From Micromonospora sp. FIMYZ51 (GTDB taxonomy: Bacteria > Actinomycetota > Actinomycetes > Mycobacteriales > Micromonosporaceae), in contig NZ_CP134706.1 of NCBI RefSeq assembly GCF_038246755.1, positions 1,922,001-1,986,000 of the forward strand: DNA of 64,000 nt, written 5' to 3'. Of this stretch, positions 1-8,001 are shown in pieces. The position numbers and the translations under genes are program-made. The notes beneath the pieces were generated by a model. It made no database searches. It saw only the letters and a list, made by a program, of their open reading frames with translations, and was not told where the DNA came from. Every line of letters begins with the position of its first letter. Position 1 is the first letter of the stretch.

Positions 1-1
1 G

Positions 2-655
2 ATCAACGTGCACCCGCTGCCGGTGCAGGAGCGGATCCTTCAGGCGTTCGGTCAGCTCGGTTTCCGGTTCAAGAAGGCGGACCTCGAACGCGGCATGATC
101 CACGGCGTGCAGCAGACGCTGCCGTTCTACCAGGAGATCGAGTTCTTCGCCGCGCCGCAGTACGCGCAGGTGATCAACGAGGTCGAGCTGACCTTCGTGA
201 CCAACCCGCACGGCATCGACGTGGTGCTGGAGTGCGACAAGCGAGGCGGCTTCCTCGTACCGGGGCAGGACGTCTTCGGCCGTTACCAGGTCGGGCACGC
301 CGAGGCCGACAACCACGACTGGACGCAGGTGGTCGACGGCTGGCTGCGCGAGACGATCGACCGCTTCAGCACCCTGCGGGCGCAGGCGTTCGGTGCCCCG
401 GGCTACGGCCCGCCCGGCTACGGCGCACCGCAGGCGTACGGCCCGCCCGGCAAGTACGGCCAGCCGCAGCGTCGGGGTGGCGTCGGCATGGGTGGCGTGG
501 TGGCCGGTGCGGCGCTCGGTGCCGCCGGTGGCATGCTCGCCGGTCACATGATCGGCAACGCTCTCGACGGCGGCGAGGAGGAGATCGCCGAGGCGGCCGG
601 TGACTTCGGCGGCGGTGACTTCGGCGGTGACTTCGGCGGCTTCGAGGAGTTCTAG
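2..655 (+). CDS. spo0M: Spo0M-like sporulation control protein, C-terminal part
   Basis: This is the C-terminal 217 residues of a Spo0M (sporulation-control) family protein; the 5' end lies outside the window. The visible part keeps the second arrestin-like beta domain (HPLPVQERILQAFGQLGF, then FKKADLE and LPFYQEIEFF), followed by a basic-free Gly/Pro/Tyr-rich linker and a Gly/Asp-rich tail ending GGDFGGFEEF. In Bacillus, Spo0M is a cytoplasmic protein that modulates sporulation; in actinomycetes the family is common but its role is poorly defined. The gene ends just before a strong terminator hairpin. Family assignment is from sequence recognition; function in this host is inference. Confidence 0.8.
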   Translation: MNVHPLPVQERILQAFGQLGFRFKKADLERGMIHGVQQTLPFYQEIEFFAAPQYAQVINEVELTFVTNPHGIDVVLECDKRGGFLVPGQDVFGRYQVGHAEADNHDWTQVVDGWLRETIDRFSTLRAQAFGAPGYGPPGYGAPQAYGPPGKYGQPQRRGGVGMGGVVAGAALGAAGGMLAGHMIGNALDGGEEEIAEAAGDFGGGDFGGDFGGFEEF

Positions 656-680
656 GCCGACCCGCTCCAGGTGAACGGGA

Positions 681-715
681 CGGTGGCCTTCCGGGACGAA
701 CCCGGAAGGCCACCG
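681..715. terminator. Perfect 15-bp terminator hairpin
   Basis: CGGTGGCCTTCCGGG at 681-695 pairs perfectly with 701-715 around a 5-base loop. It sits between the convergent ends of the Spo0M-like gene (plus) and the small membrane protein gene (minus), so it probably serves both directions. There is no U tract, as is usual in high-GC actinobacteria. Confidence 0.8.
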
Positions 716-730
716 TGTTACGCGCGGAGG

Positions 731-1111
731 TCAGCGCCCGCGCTGCCGCCGCTCCTGGCCGGAACGCCGCTGGCTTCCGGCCTTGGCCAGACCACGGCTA
801 CCCAGGTAACCGAGGGTCAGCAGGGTGATGAACAGCCACGCCTGACCCGGGTTGTTGATGTTCAGACCATTCGCGGTCGTGCCACGCCAGAAGGCGGAGA
901 TCACCACGAGGGTGACGGCAGCCGCGTAGATCCAGAACTCCGTGGTCAGGAACGCCTGCTTGGTCTCCGTACCCGGTGCCGGCATCGGCTCCCGATGCCC
1001 GTCGTGCATCATCGGCATCGGCTGGGTCGGTGTCTCCTGCATTGCCTGCCGATGCTGGACGTCCGGACCCGGACGGTTCATCGGCCTGGTGGATGCAGCC
1101 TGCGTGCTCAT
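731..1111 (-). CDS. Small membrane protein, function unknown
   Basis: A 126-residue protein. A polar N-terminal half rich in Met, Pro and His (residues 1-50) is followed by two hydrophobic segments, roughly residues 58-76 (EFWIYAAAVTLVVISAF) and 88-105 (WLFITLLTLGYLGSRGL), and a very basic C-terminus. It should be an inner-membrane protein with both ends on the same side. The start is well supported: GAGGAGG lies directly upstream of the ATG. It is not a family I can name. Confidence 0.75.
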   Translation of the reverse strand: MSTQAASTRPMNRPGPDVQHRQAMQETPTQPMPMMHDGHREPMPAPGTETKQAFLTTEFWIYAAAVTLVVISAFWRGTTANGLNINNPGQAWLFITLLTLGYLGSRGLAKAGSQRRSGQERRQRGR

Positions 1112-1598
1112 CTGTCCTCCTCAGGATGTGATGAGTCCTGCGACCCTCGCCCCGCTACCGCGTGTCGGCCACGGCACGGTTCGCGTGCTTGGCGGGGGCA
1201 CCCCGCGTCTACCCGGCGTCACGGAAGCAGTAACCCTCGATCGGCCAGGGGATCCCCGCGATCAGGGCTGCGCGCAGTGGCCCGGCCACCCGTTGCCGCC
1301 TCCTGCGCCGCCTCCGCCTCCTGCGCGGCCTCCGCCTCCTGCGCGGCCTCCGCCTCCTGCGCCGCCTCCGCCTCCTGCGCCGCCTCCGCCTCCTGCGCCG
1401 CCTCCGCCTCCTGGGCCGTTGGTGCCGAATGTCGGGTTTCCGCCGCGCGGGCCGTCCGCTCCCTGTTCCGCGCGGGCCGTCCGCTTCCGCTGCCGCGCGG
1501 CACGGCCGGGGGTACCCGCCATCCGGTCGCCCGACGGGTTAGTCCCGCCGGTTACCGGGCACGCACTCAGGACCAGCCCTTTTGTGAGGTGATGGATC
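1112..1598. other. Intergenic region with minisatellite
   Basis: This 487-base stretch lies between divergent small genes and must hold both promoters. Its only clear structure is the 18-bp tandem array at 1301-1408. Several open frames cross it, but they owe their length to the repeat and lack a convincing start. Confidence 0.5.
1301..1408. repeat. 18-bp tandem repeat, six copies
   Basis: The unit TCCTGCGCCGCCTCCGCC starts at 1301, 1319, 1337, 1355, 1373 and 1391, with a truncated seventh copy at 1409. Copies two and three carry a C-to-G change (GCGCGG). The minus strand would read as Ala-Gln-Glu-Ala-Glu-Ala repeats and the plus strand as Pro-rich; neither is a convincing gene. Confidence 0.85.
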
Positions 1599-2000
1599 GT
1601 GCGTGAGGACGACATGCGACAGGAAGCCGCCCGCCGGGCCGAGGAGCGGATCGCCGGTGGCGTGTACGGCGAAGGCGCGCTGGACGAGGTGACCGTGCCA
1701 CCGACCGATGTGGAGAGTGCCATTCAGCGCGACGACCGGGACGATCCGGCGCACGTGCCGATCGATCCGACCGTGCTGCGCGACGGTGGCCCCACCCGTG
1801 GGCAGGGCGCGATCACCACGACCGGCGGTACGGCCGGACCGGCAAGTGCCCGTCGGGTGGCCCGCCAGCCGGAGCGGCACCGGGGCAAGGTGGCCCCGAC
1901 CACGACGGGTGACGCCACCACCGGTGGCTTCAGCACCCCGTCGGGCGGTTCCACAAGTGACCAGTCCAGCCCGGCCACCCACTCCGGCAGCTTCGACTGA
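1599..2000 (+). CDS. Hypothetical hydrophilic protein
   Basis: A 133-residue soluble protein with a GTG start preceded by GAGGTGAT. Residues 1-60 are charged and probably helical (RQEAARRAEERIAGG, then VTVPPTDVESAIQRDD). The second half is rich in Thr, Gly, Ser and Pro and looks disordered. No known domain is recognised. It ends just before the hairpin at 2018-2079. Confidence 0.6.
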   Translation: MREDDMRQEAARRAEERIAGGVYGEGALDEVTVPPTDVESAIQRDDRDDPAHVPIDPTVLRDGGPTRGQGAITTTGGTAGPASARRVARQPERHRGKVAPTTTGDATTGGFSTPSGGSTSDQSSPATHSGSFD

Positions 2001-2017
2001 CCCACCTCAGCCAACCT

Positions 2018-2079
2018 GTTGACATGACGTTGTCGCCGACACGCCGTCCGAGCGCGCCGGCAACAACGTCATGATCAAC
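2018..2079. terminator. Imperfect inverted repeat between convergent genes
   Basis: The arm GTTGACATGACGTTGTCGCCG (2018-2038) pairs imperfectly with 2056-2079, which ends CGTCATGATCAAC. It separates the hypothetical gene ending at 2000 from the helicase gene ending at 2088 on the other strand, so it probably ends transcription both ways. The outer bases GTTGAxCATGA recur in two other palindromes at 7.8-8.0 kb. Confidence 0.6.
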
Positions 2080-2087
2080 CCGAGGGG

Positions 2088-4376
2088 TCAGGGGGTGGGG
2101 GTGAGGGTGGTCAGGCGTTGGGTGGCGCGGGTCAGGGCCACGTAGAGGTCGCTGGGGCCACGGGGGGACTCGGCGACGATCCGATCCGGATCGACCAGGA
2201 TGACCGAGTCGAATTCGAGCCCCTTGGCCTCGGCGACGGTGAGCACCACCACCCGGCTCTCCAGGTCGGGTTGCTCGCCCACGGCCGCCTCCGGCAACGC
2301 CGAGGTCAGGGCCGCACCGAGGTCGTCCACCCGACCGCCGGGCACGATCACGCCGAGCCGCCCGTCGGCCAGCCCGGCCGCCTCCGCGGTGGCGATCTCG
2401 ATCAGCTCTGCGGCCAACCGCCGCGCCGGCACGGACCGCTCGACGGGCGGAAACCCGCTTGAGCGTACGGCGCGCGGTGGTCGCAACGCCGGGTCGATCT
2501 CGGCCAGTACGTCCGCGGCGACCGCCATGATCTCGGCCGGGGTGCGGTAGCTGACGGTCAGCTCGGTCAACCGCCACCGGTCCGCCACGTACGGCTTGAG
2601 CGCCTCCGCCCAGGACGGCGTACCGGTGAGTGCGCCGGTCTGCGCCACGTCACCGACGATTGTCATCGAGCGGCTCGGACAGCGACGCATCAGCAGCCGC
2701 CACGCCATCGGCGACAACTCCTGCGCCTCGTCGACGATGACGTGACCGAACGCCCAACCCCGGTCGGCCGCCGCCCGTTGCGCGGTGGTCAGCCGGTCGG
2801 CCTCCTCCTGCCGCTCCAGCAGCCGGTCGGCGTCGAGCAGGTCGGTCACGCCGAGGATCTCACCGCCGTCGGCCTCGTCCTCCACGTCGATCGACTGGGA
2901 ACCCCGGGCGATCTCCAGCACACCCTCGGCGTACTCGCGTTGCAGGGCGCGGAGGCGTTCCCGGCGGGCGGCGGCGGATCGGTCGTCCTCGCCGAGCAGC
3001 TCCGCCGCCTCGTCCAGCAGCGGTACGTCCGCCGGGGTCCAGCCGCCCGGCTCGCGGTGCAGTGCGGCCCGCTCGTCGGCGGTAAGCATCGGCGCGGCGG
3101 TGGCGAGCCGCTCGGTCGAGGCGTACAGATCGGCGAGTAGTCGCTGCGGGGTGAGCACCGGCCACAGGTCGTCAAGCGCGGCGCGTACCTCCGGCTCCTC
3201 GCGCAGCTCGCGGCGGATCTCCGCGAGGTCGGCCTCCTCCAACAGGTTCTCCCCGCCCAGCGGGTCGGCGCCGATCCGCTCGGCGACCTGGGCCGCCAAC
3301 GCGTGGACGATCTCGATGTCGAACACCGCACGGGCCAGGTTGTGTGGCCGACCGCTGCGGCGGGCCCGGTCCCGGGCCGCCTGCACGGTGGCCGGGTCGA
3401 GGATCAGGATCTCCCGCTGCGGCAGCGCGATCTCCAGCGGCTGGTCGGGCACCCGCTGCCGGTCGCGTACCGCCTCGGCGAGCACCTCCACCATCACCGC
3501 GCGTCCCTTCACCGCGGCGGTGGTGGCCGGCTCCGTGCGCCGCGCGGTCACGCCGGGGAAAAGATCAGCCTGGGTACGCAGCAGTACGCCGGTCTCGGCC
3601 AGCGCGGGCAGCACCTGCGAGATGTAGCGCAGGAAGGTGGCGTTCGGGCCGACCAGCAGCACGCCCCGGCTGGAGAGCTCCCGGCGGTGGGTGTAGAGCA
3701 GGTACGCCGCCCGGTGCAGCGCCACTGCGGTCTTGCCGGTGCCCGGCCCACCCTGCACCACCATCACCCCGGGCAGGTCGGCCCGGATGATCCGGTCCTG
3801 TTCGGCCTGGATGGTCTCGACGATGTCGCGCATCCGGCCGGTCCGGCCGGCGTTCAGCGCGGCCAGCAGCGACGCCTCGCCGGTGAGTTCCTCGTGCCCG
3901 GTGGGCGAGACGGCGGCCAGGTCGAGGACCTCGTCGTTGATGCCGGTCACCTTGCGCTGCCGGGTACGCAGGTGCCGACGCCGACGGATGCCCTGCGGAT
4001 TGGCGGCGGTGGCCAGGTAGAAGGCGCGGGCGGCCGGGGCCCGCCAGTCCATCAGCAGCGGGTCGTAGTCGCCGTCGGTGTCGAAGATGCCGATCCGGCC
4101 GATGTAGCGGCGCTCGCCGTCGTCGGTGTCCAGCCGGCCGAAACAGAGGCCGTTCTCCACTGCCGAGAACTGCTCGACCTGCTCGGCGTACATCCGCACC
4201 GAGCTGTCGCGTTGGGAACGGTCCTGGCGGGTGCCGCCGGTGGCCCGCAGCTGTTCGGTGAGCCGTTCGGACGCCTGTTCCCGCAGGTCGTCGAGGCGGC
4301 GGTAGAGCATCGAGACGTACTCCTGCTCGCGGCCGATCTCGTCGTCGGACGGCGAACCGCCGGAGTGCCTTGACAA
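2088..4376 (-). CDS. helR: HelR/HelD-type RNA polymerase-associated helicase
   Basis: A 762-residue superfamily 1 ATPase of the HelD/HelR type, cytoplasmic. Family members bind RNA polymerase and displace it from DNA; actinobacterial HelR is linked to rifamycin tolerance. The N-terminal coiled coil (residues 12-70) precedes the Walker A motif GGPGTGKT at about 209-216. The Walker B-type motif GHVIVDEAQEL and SF1 motif VGDVAQTG follow in the second half, then a UvrD-like C-terminal domain (LTVSYRTP, ALTRATQRL). I place the start at the TTG at 4376, seven bases after GGGAGA; a longer GTG-started form is possible but would run through the hairpin at 4407-4432. HelR rather than plain UvrD is supported by the N-terminal arm and the linker LMDWRAPAARAFY. 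Confidence 0.88.
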   Translation of the reverse strand: MSRHSGGSPSDDEIGREQEYVSMLYRRLDDLREQASERLTEQLRATGGTRQDRSQRDSSVRMYAEQVEQFSAVENGLCFGRLDTDDGERRYIGRIGIFDTDGDYDPLLMDWRAPAARAFYLATAANPQGIRRRRHLRTRQRKVTGINDEVLDLAAVSPTGHEELTGEASLLAALNAGRTGRMRDIVETIQAEQDRIIRADLPGVMVVQGGPGTGKTAVALHRAAYLLYTHRRELSSRGVLLVGPNATFLRYISQVLPALAETGVLLRTQADLFPGVTARRTEPATTAAVKGRAVMVEVLAEAVRDRQRVPDQPLEIALPQREILILDPATVQAARDRARRSGRPHNLARAVFDIEIVHALAAQVAERIGADPLGGENLLEEADLAEIRRELREEPEVRAALDDLWPVLTPQRLLADLYASTERLATAAPMLTADERAALHREPGGWTPADVPLLDEAAELLGEDDRSAAARRERLRALQREYAEGVLEIARGSQSIDVEDEADGGEILGVTDLLDADRLLERQEEADRLTTAQRAAADRGWAFGHVIVDEAQELSPMAWRLLMRRCPSRSMTIVGDVAQTGALTGTPSWAEALKPYVADRWRLTELTVSYRTPAEIMAVAADVLAEIDPALRPPRAVRSSGFPPVERSVPARRLAAELIEIATAEAAGLADGRLGVIVPGGRVDDLGAALTSALPEAAVGEQPDLESRVVVLTVAEAKGLEFDSVILVDPDRIVAESPRGPSDLYVALTRATQRLTTLTPTP

Positions 4377-4399
4377 TCCGTCTCCCAGGTGGCTAGAAT
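4370..4399 (+). promoter_or_regulatory. Strong sigma70-type promoter over the helR start
   Basis: On the plus strand TTGACA (4370-4375) and TAGAAT (4394-4399) are separated by 18 bases, a near-consensus housekeeping promoter. It points away from helR and overlaps its start codon. Transcription from about 4406 would run straight into the terminator hairpin at 4407-4436. Confidence 0.6.
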
Positions 4400-4406
4400 G
4401 CGACAC

Positions 4407-4436
4407 AAGAACGGCTTCTCGCAGCCGTTCTTTTTT
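4407..4436 (+). terminator. Intrinsic terminator immediately after a promoter
   Basis: AAGAACGGCT (4407-4416) pairs perfectly with 4423-4432 around TCTCGC, followed directly by a T run to 4436 on the plus strand. This is a textbook Rho-independent terminator, rare in such GC-rich DNA. It starts one base after the expected transcription start of the promoter at 4370-4399, so only a ~30-nt RNA could be made. Confidence 0.7.
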
Positions 4437-4565
4437 GTTGCCTGAACTGACAAAGATACCGCGCCGTGATCGACGGGTTCCAGCACGACCGACCCGGCGA
4501 CATTCCTGCGGTCGGCCCCCGGCCGCGGGCCGTGCGCGTTCCTGGCCCCGCCGGGCCGGCAATTA

Positions 4566-6686
4566 TCAGCGACGCTTCGTGCAGACTTCGTCCGAGCGGG
4601 CCACGGTCTCGGTGGACCAGGCGACCGCCACCGTGAAGCAGTAGTCGAGTCTACGGTCGAGGCTGTAGACGATGAAGCTCTCGGTGCCGGCGGGCAGGTC
4701 GGCAAAGGGCGTCGGCGGCTGGCCGGTCCGGCCACCCGAGACGATCACCGGTCCCTCGCTCCCGGCCGGGTACTTCCAGCTCAGCGTCACGCTGTCGCGG
4801 TTGTCCGTCAGGGCGAGCCCGGTGGGTGGGGTACCGGGGGACGCCGGAGCCGGGGCGGAGGTGGTGGCCGTGGGTGCGGCTGGCCCACCCGGGGCGTCGC
4901 TCGCGGTCGGGGTGGTGGTGCCGGCCCGGTCGACCCGCGACACCCCCGCGATGACCGCAGCGGTGCCGAGCAGCACCACGATCACGCCCGCCGCGACGAT
5001 GAAGACCAGCCGGTTCGGCTGCCGGGGTGGCACCGGCGTCCGGCGTACCGGCACCGGCAGCAGCCGCGACGGCGGCTCCGACCGCTCCGGCTCGGCGACC
5101 CGACGCAGCCGGTACACGCCGGGTGCCTGCGGGGCCGGCCCGGTCAGGTCGGCCACGCTCGGCGGCACGGCGGTCGACTGGTCCGGGTACGACGGCGACG
5201 CCGCCGCTGCGGGGGACGGATCGAGGTCGGGCTCGTCAGGGTAGGGATCGCCACCGGTCCGGCCCGTCGGGTACGGATCGGTCTCGGTCTGGCCGGCGGG
5301 GTACGGATCGGTCTCGGTCTGGCCGGCGGGGTACTGCTGGGAGCCGGGCTGGACCGTGGGGTACGAGTACGGGTAGGGCTCGGGTTCGTCGACGGCGGGT
5401 CCGGTCCACCAGTCCTCCGGCGGCCCGGCCGGTCCGTCCACCGGCTGCCGGGGGGTGGGCACGGGCGAGGCCGCGCTGGCCGGTGCGTAACCCGTCGACG
5501 GATGCCCCTGGCTGGGGTGATACCCCTCGGCCGGATGCTGCTCCGGGCCCGCGAAGGGTTCTCCTGCCAGGTGCGCTCCCGCAGTCTCGTGCTGCTGTTC
5601 GGCGCTTGGGCGTTGTTCGGTGTTCGGGTGGTGTTCGGCGCTCGGGTGGTGTTCGGCGCTCGGGTGGAGTGAGTCGATCGGGCCGGAGGGGGCCGGGCCC
5701 GGGGCAGAGTCCGCCGCCCAGCCCGGGTCGCTGTCCGGCCACGGGAGCTGTGTCCCGGCGAACTCGTCCCCGTCCTGATCCGACCACCCCGGACCGCTTC
5801 CGCCCGTCCCGGCGGTGCCGGTCGCGCTGGTCTCCGTCGGGTCGGTTGCGCTCGCGGGTGGCGCGGCCGGGCCCGAACCGGTGCTGTCCGATCGGAGCGG
5901 GTCGGGCCACTGCGACGCGGCGAGGCCCTCGGGCGGCGAGGTGCGGGCGGCGGGCACCGTCGGCCCCTGCGCGCCGACCGGTGGCGTGTCGGCGCAGACA
6001 TGATCGGGATTTGCTGCCGCCCGGGCCAGCGTCGTCACCTGGGCCGCCAGCGGGTCGTCCGGGTCGAGGTACTGGCGGCACAGCTCGCGTGCCAGGGACA
6101 GGTTGTCGTGCGCCTCGCCGAACAGCCCGCAGTCGCGCTGCATCGAACCGAGCCGGGCGAGCATCTTGATCCCGCTCGGATGCCCGTCGCCGTAGACCTC
6201 GCGGTGCAGTTCCCAGGCGTCCTGGAGCCGGTCACGTGCCATCTGGCACTGGCCGCGGGCGTACTCCACGGTGGCCAGGTCGGCATGTGCGGCGAGCACC
6301 CGCAACGACTCCGGCCCGTCCGACGCGGTCAGCTCGATGATCACTTCCTGGTAGAGCCGGGCCGCCCGGGACCAGCTGCCCACCCGGTGCAGCACCGCCG
6401 CCAGGGTGGCGGCGGCGGCCACCGTACGCGGGTCGGAGCGACCGTGCAGTCGGCTGGCGGCGGCGTACGCGAAGGCGGCCCAGCCGCGCGCCGAGTGCGG
6501 CTCGCCGAGCGCGACCAGCACCCGCGCATGCAGGCTGGCCGCCTCGGCCAGCTCTGGTGTCGCGTTGGCGGGGCGCGGATCGGCGCCGGTCAGCGCGTCG
6601 GCGAGCAGCCGTTGGGCGCCGGCGAGATCGCCAGCGGAGACCAGGTCGTGCACCTGATCAGTCAGTTCACCGAAGCCGGAGGGCAC
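4566..6686 (-). CDS. TPR protein with disordered linker, TM helix and FnIII-like domain
   Basis: A 706-residue protein with four recognisable parts. Residues 1-230 are helical TPR-like repeats (LHARVLVALGEPHSARGWA, ARLYQEVIIEL, ARDRLQDAWELHREVYG). About 230-540 is a long low-complexity region rich in Pro, Ser, Thr and Glu, with short internal repeats (HHPSAEHHPSAE; GQTETDPYPA twice). One transmembrane segment follows (RLVFIVAAGVIVVLLGTAAV). The last ~90 residues form an FnIII-like beta domain (VTLSWKYP, DYCFTVAVAW). The topology suggests an intracellular TPR sensor tethered to an exported beta domain. No specific function is recognised. It lies upstream of helR on the same strand, about 190 bases away. 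Confidence 0.75.
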   Translation of the reverse strand: MPSGFGELTDQVHDLVSAGDLAGAQRLLADALTGADPRPANATPELAEAASLHARVLVALGEPHSARGWAAFAYAAASRLHGRSDPRTVAAAATLAAVLHRVGSWSRAARLYQEVIIELTASDGPESLRVLAAHADLATVEYARGQCQMARDRLQDAWELHREVYGDGHPSGIKMLARLGSMQRDCGLFGEAHDNLSLARELCRQYLDPDDPLAAQVTTLARAAANPDHVCADTPPVGAQGPTVPAARTSPPEGLAASQWPDPLRSDSTGSGPAAPPASATDPTETSATGTAGTGGSGPGWSDQDGDEFAGTQLPWPDSDPGWAADSAPGPAPSGPIDSLHPSAEHHPSAEHHPNTEQRPSAEQQHETAGAHLAGEPFAGPEQHPAEGYHPSQGHPSTGYAPASAASPVPTPRQPVDGPAGPPEDWWTGPAVDEPEPYPYSYPTVQPGSQQYPAGQTETDPYPAGQTETDPYPTGRTGGDPYPDEPDLDPSPAAAASPSYPDQSTAVPPSVADLTGPAPQAPGVYRLRRVAEPERSEPPSRLLPVPVRRTPVPPRQPNRLVFIVAAGVIVVLLGTAAVIAGVSRVDRAGTTTPTASDAPGGPAAPTATTSAPAPASPGTPPTGLALTDNRDSVTLSWKYPAGSEGPVIVSGGRTGQPPTPFADLPAGTESFIVYSLDRRLDYCFTVAVAWSTETVARSDEVCTKRR

Positions 6687-6754
6687 GCCCCATCGTGCTC
6701 ATCCGACGACGATATGTACAAGACCCGCGCCGGAGTGGTTCGGTCCGGATCCGG

Positions 6755-7207
6755 TCAGGGGTCGTTCAGGTGATCGGTCAGCGCCTCGCTGATCTGGCGT
6801 AACTGGTCGACCTGGGCCGGGCTGAGCGGGTCGAACAGGTGTCGGCGTACCCCCTCGACATGGCCGGGTGCGGCGGCGGCCAGGGTGGCGAAGCCCTCCT
6901 CGGTGAGCAGGGCGAACTGCCCACGCCTGTCGGTCGGGCAGTCCTCGCGGCGGACCCAGCCGGCGGCCTCCAGGCGGGCCACCGCGTGGGAGAGCCGGCT
7001 GCGGGAGGAACCGGTCGCGTCGGCCAACTCGCTCATCCGCAGCCGGCGTTCGGGTGCCTCGGAGAGGCGTACCAGGATCTCGTAGTAGGCGTGCGGCATG
7101 CCGGCGTCGCGTTGCAGTTCTCGGTCGAGCGTGTCCATGAGCGCCCGGGAGGCGGCCAGGAAGGCCCGCCAAGTGCGCTGTTCGTCCGGATCCAGCCAGC
7201 GGGTCAT
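6755..7207 (-). CDS. MarR family transcriptional regulator
   Basis: A 150-residue MarR-type winged-helix repressor. The recognition region is RMSELADATGSSRSRLSHAVARLEAAGWVRRE, followed by the wing (DRRGQFALLTEEGFATL) and the C-terminal dimerisation helix (LSPAQVDQLRQISEALTDHL). I choose the ATG at 7207 (MTRWLDPDEQ), because the usual family N-terminus begins there. It is transcribed away from the VOC gene at 7266, and the shared gap carries the palindrome at 7229-7242, so it probably controls both. The ligand is unknown. Confidence 0.88.
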   Translation of the reverse strand: MTRWLDPDEQRTWRAFLAASRALMDTLDRELQRDAGMPHAYYEILVRLSEAPERRLRMSELADATGSSRSRLSHAVARLEAAGWVRREDCPTDRRGQFALLTEEGFATLAAAAPGHVEGVRRHLFDPLSPAQVDQLRQISEALTDHLNDP

Positions 7208-7228
7208 GACCACCATCATAGCCAACTG

Positions 7229-7242
7229 GTTGAACGCTCAAC
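7229..7242. promoter_or_regulatory. Candidate MarR operator
   Basis: The perfect inverted repeat GTTGA-ACGC-TCAAC lies in the 58-base gap between the divergent marR and VOC genes. Size and position fit a MarR dimer site that would repress both genes. Confidence 0.6.
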
Positions 7243-7265
7243 TAAAAGGAGCTAGCGTTGGTGGC

Positions 7266-7787
7266 ATGGGAATTCATCGCCTCAACCACGCCGTGCTCTA
7301 CGTCAGTGACCTCGACCGCAGCGTCGCGTTCTACCGCGACGTGCTGGGCTTCCGTCGGGTGCCGATGACCCCGGAAGGCTTCCGCGGTGCCGCCTTCCTC
7401 CAGGCACCCGACTCCACCAACGACCACGATCTCGGGCTGTTCGAGATCGGTGCCGGCGCGGGCAGGTCGACCGCCGGCCGGGCCACCGTCGGCCTCTACC
7501 ACCTGGCCTGGGAGGTGGACACGCTCGCCGAACTGGCCGCCACCGCCAAGCGGCTGGCCGAGGCGGGTGCGCTCGTCGGCACCTCCGACCACGGCACCAC
7601 CAAGAGCCTCTACGGCCAGGACCCGGACGGGCTGGAGTTCGAGGTGGTCTGGCTGGTGCCGGCCGACCGGCTCGACGACGCCGCGCTCGCCGCCCGTACC
7701 CGGATCGGCCGGCTCGACCTGTCCGCCGAGATCGCCCGCTACGGCTCCCACACCCGCGGCGGCACCGGCATCTCCATCCCCGCCTAA
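7266..7787 (+). CDS. VOC family protein (glyoxalase/extradiol dioxygenase fold)
   Basis: A 173-residue vicinal oxygen chelate protein with two betaalphabetabetabeta modules. The first is HRLNHAVLYVSDLDRSVAFYRDVLGF; the second runs from VGLYHLAWEVDTLAEL to YGQDPDGLEFEVVWL. The metal-ligand positions His (HAVLY), His (YHLAWEV) and Glu (LEFEVVW) are present, so it is likely a metal-dependent enzyme of the catechol 2,3-dioxygenase or glyoxalase group. Substrate cannot be told. AAAAGGAG lies rather far upstream of the ATG. It is divergent from marR and probably under its control. Confidence 0.85.
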   Translation: MGIHRLNHAVLYVSDLDRSVAFYRDVLGFRRVPMTPEGFRGAAFLQAPDSTNDHDLGLFEIGAGAGRSTAGRATVGLYHLAWEVDTLAELAATAKRLAEAGALVGTSDHGTTKSLYGQDPDGLEFEVVWLVPADRLDDAALAARTRIGRLDLSAEIARYGSHTRGGTGISIPA

Positions 7788-7820
7788 CCCGACCCACACC
7801 CACCCCACCCCTTTGTCCCG

Positions 7821-7879
7821 TTGATCATGAGGTTGGCGGCAGTCGTTGATCTTCAAACTGCCGCCAACCTCATGATCAA
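7821..7879. repeat. Perfect 23-bp inverted repeat
   Basis: TTGATCATGAGGTTGGCGGC and three further bases (7821-7843) pair perfectly with 7857-7879 around a 13-base loop. It follows the VOC gene and can act as its terminator. The GTTGATCA outer arm is shared with the repeats at 2018-2079 and 7905-7965, suggesting a dispersed intergenic palindrome family. Confidence 0.8.
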
Positions 7880-7904
7880 GGGAGTGTGGGCGATTCCGCG
7901 CCGA

Positions 7905-7965
7905 GTTGATCAAGAGGTTTGTGTCAGTCTGAGTGCTGTTCGCTGGCCAGAGGCTCTTGATCAAC
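7905..7965. repeat. Inverted repeat with GTTGATCAAGAG arms
   Basis: GTTGATCAAGAG (7905-7916) and CTCTTGATCAAC (7954-7965) are perfect reverse complements separated by 37 bases. It lies 26 bases after the longer palindrome and upstream of the gene at 8002. Confidence 0.7.
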
Positions 7966-8001
7966 AGGCGATGTGGGGGACCGGTGGTGGGTTTGGGCGG
8001 G

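Noticed and set aside
1219..1503. Protein with Ala-Gln-Glu-Ala-Glu-Ala repeats
   Set aside because: The frame exists only because the 18-bp repeat is a multiple of three and lacks stops in several frames. No ribosome binding site or conserved flanking sequence supports it.
3303..4373. 356-codon frame opposite the helicase gene
   Set aside because: Antisense shadow of a strongly coding minus-strand gene; composition is His/Val/Gly-rich without domain features.
5027..6169. 380-codon Arg/Pro-rich frame opposite the TPR gene
   Set aside because: Shadow frame of the Pro/Ser/Thr-rich linker; nearly half Arg and Pro with no start signal.
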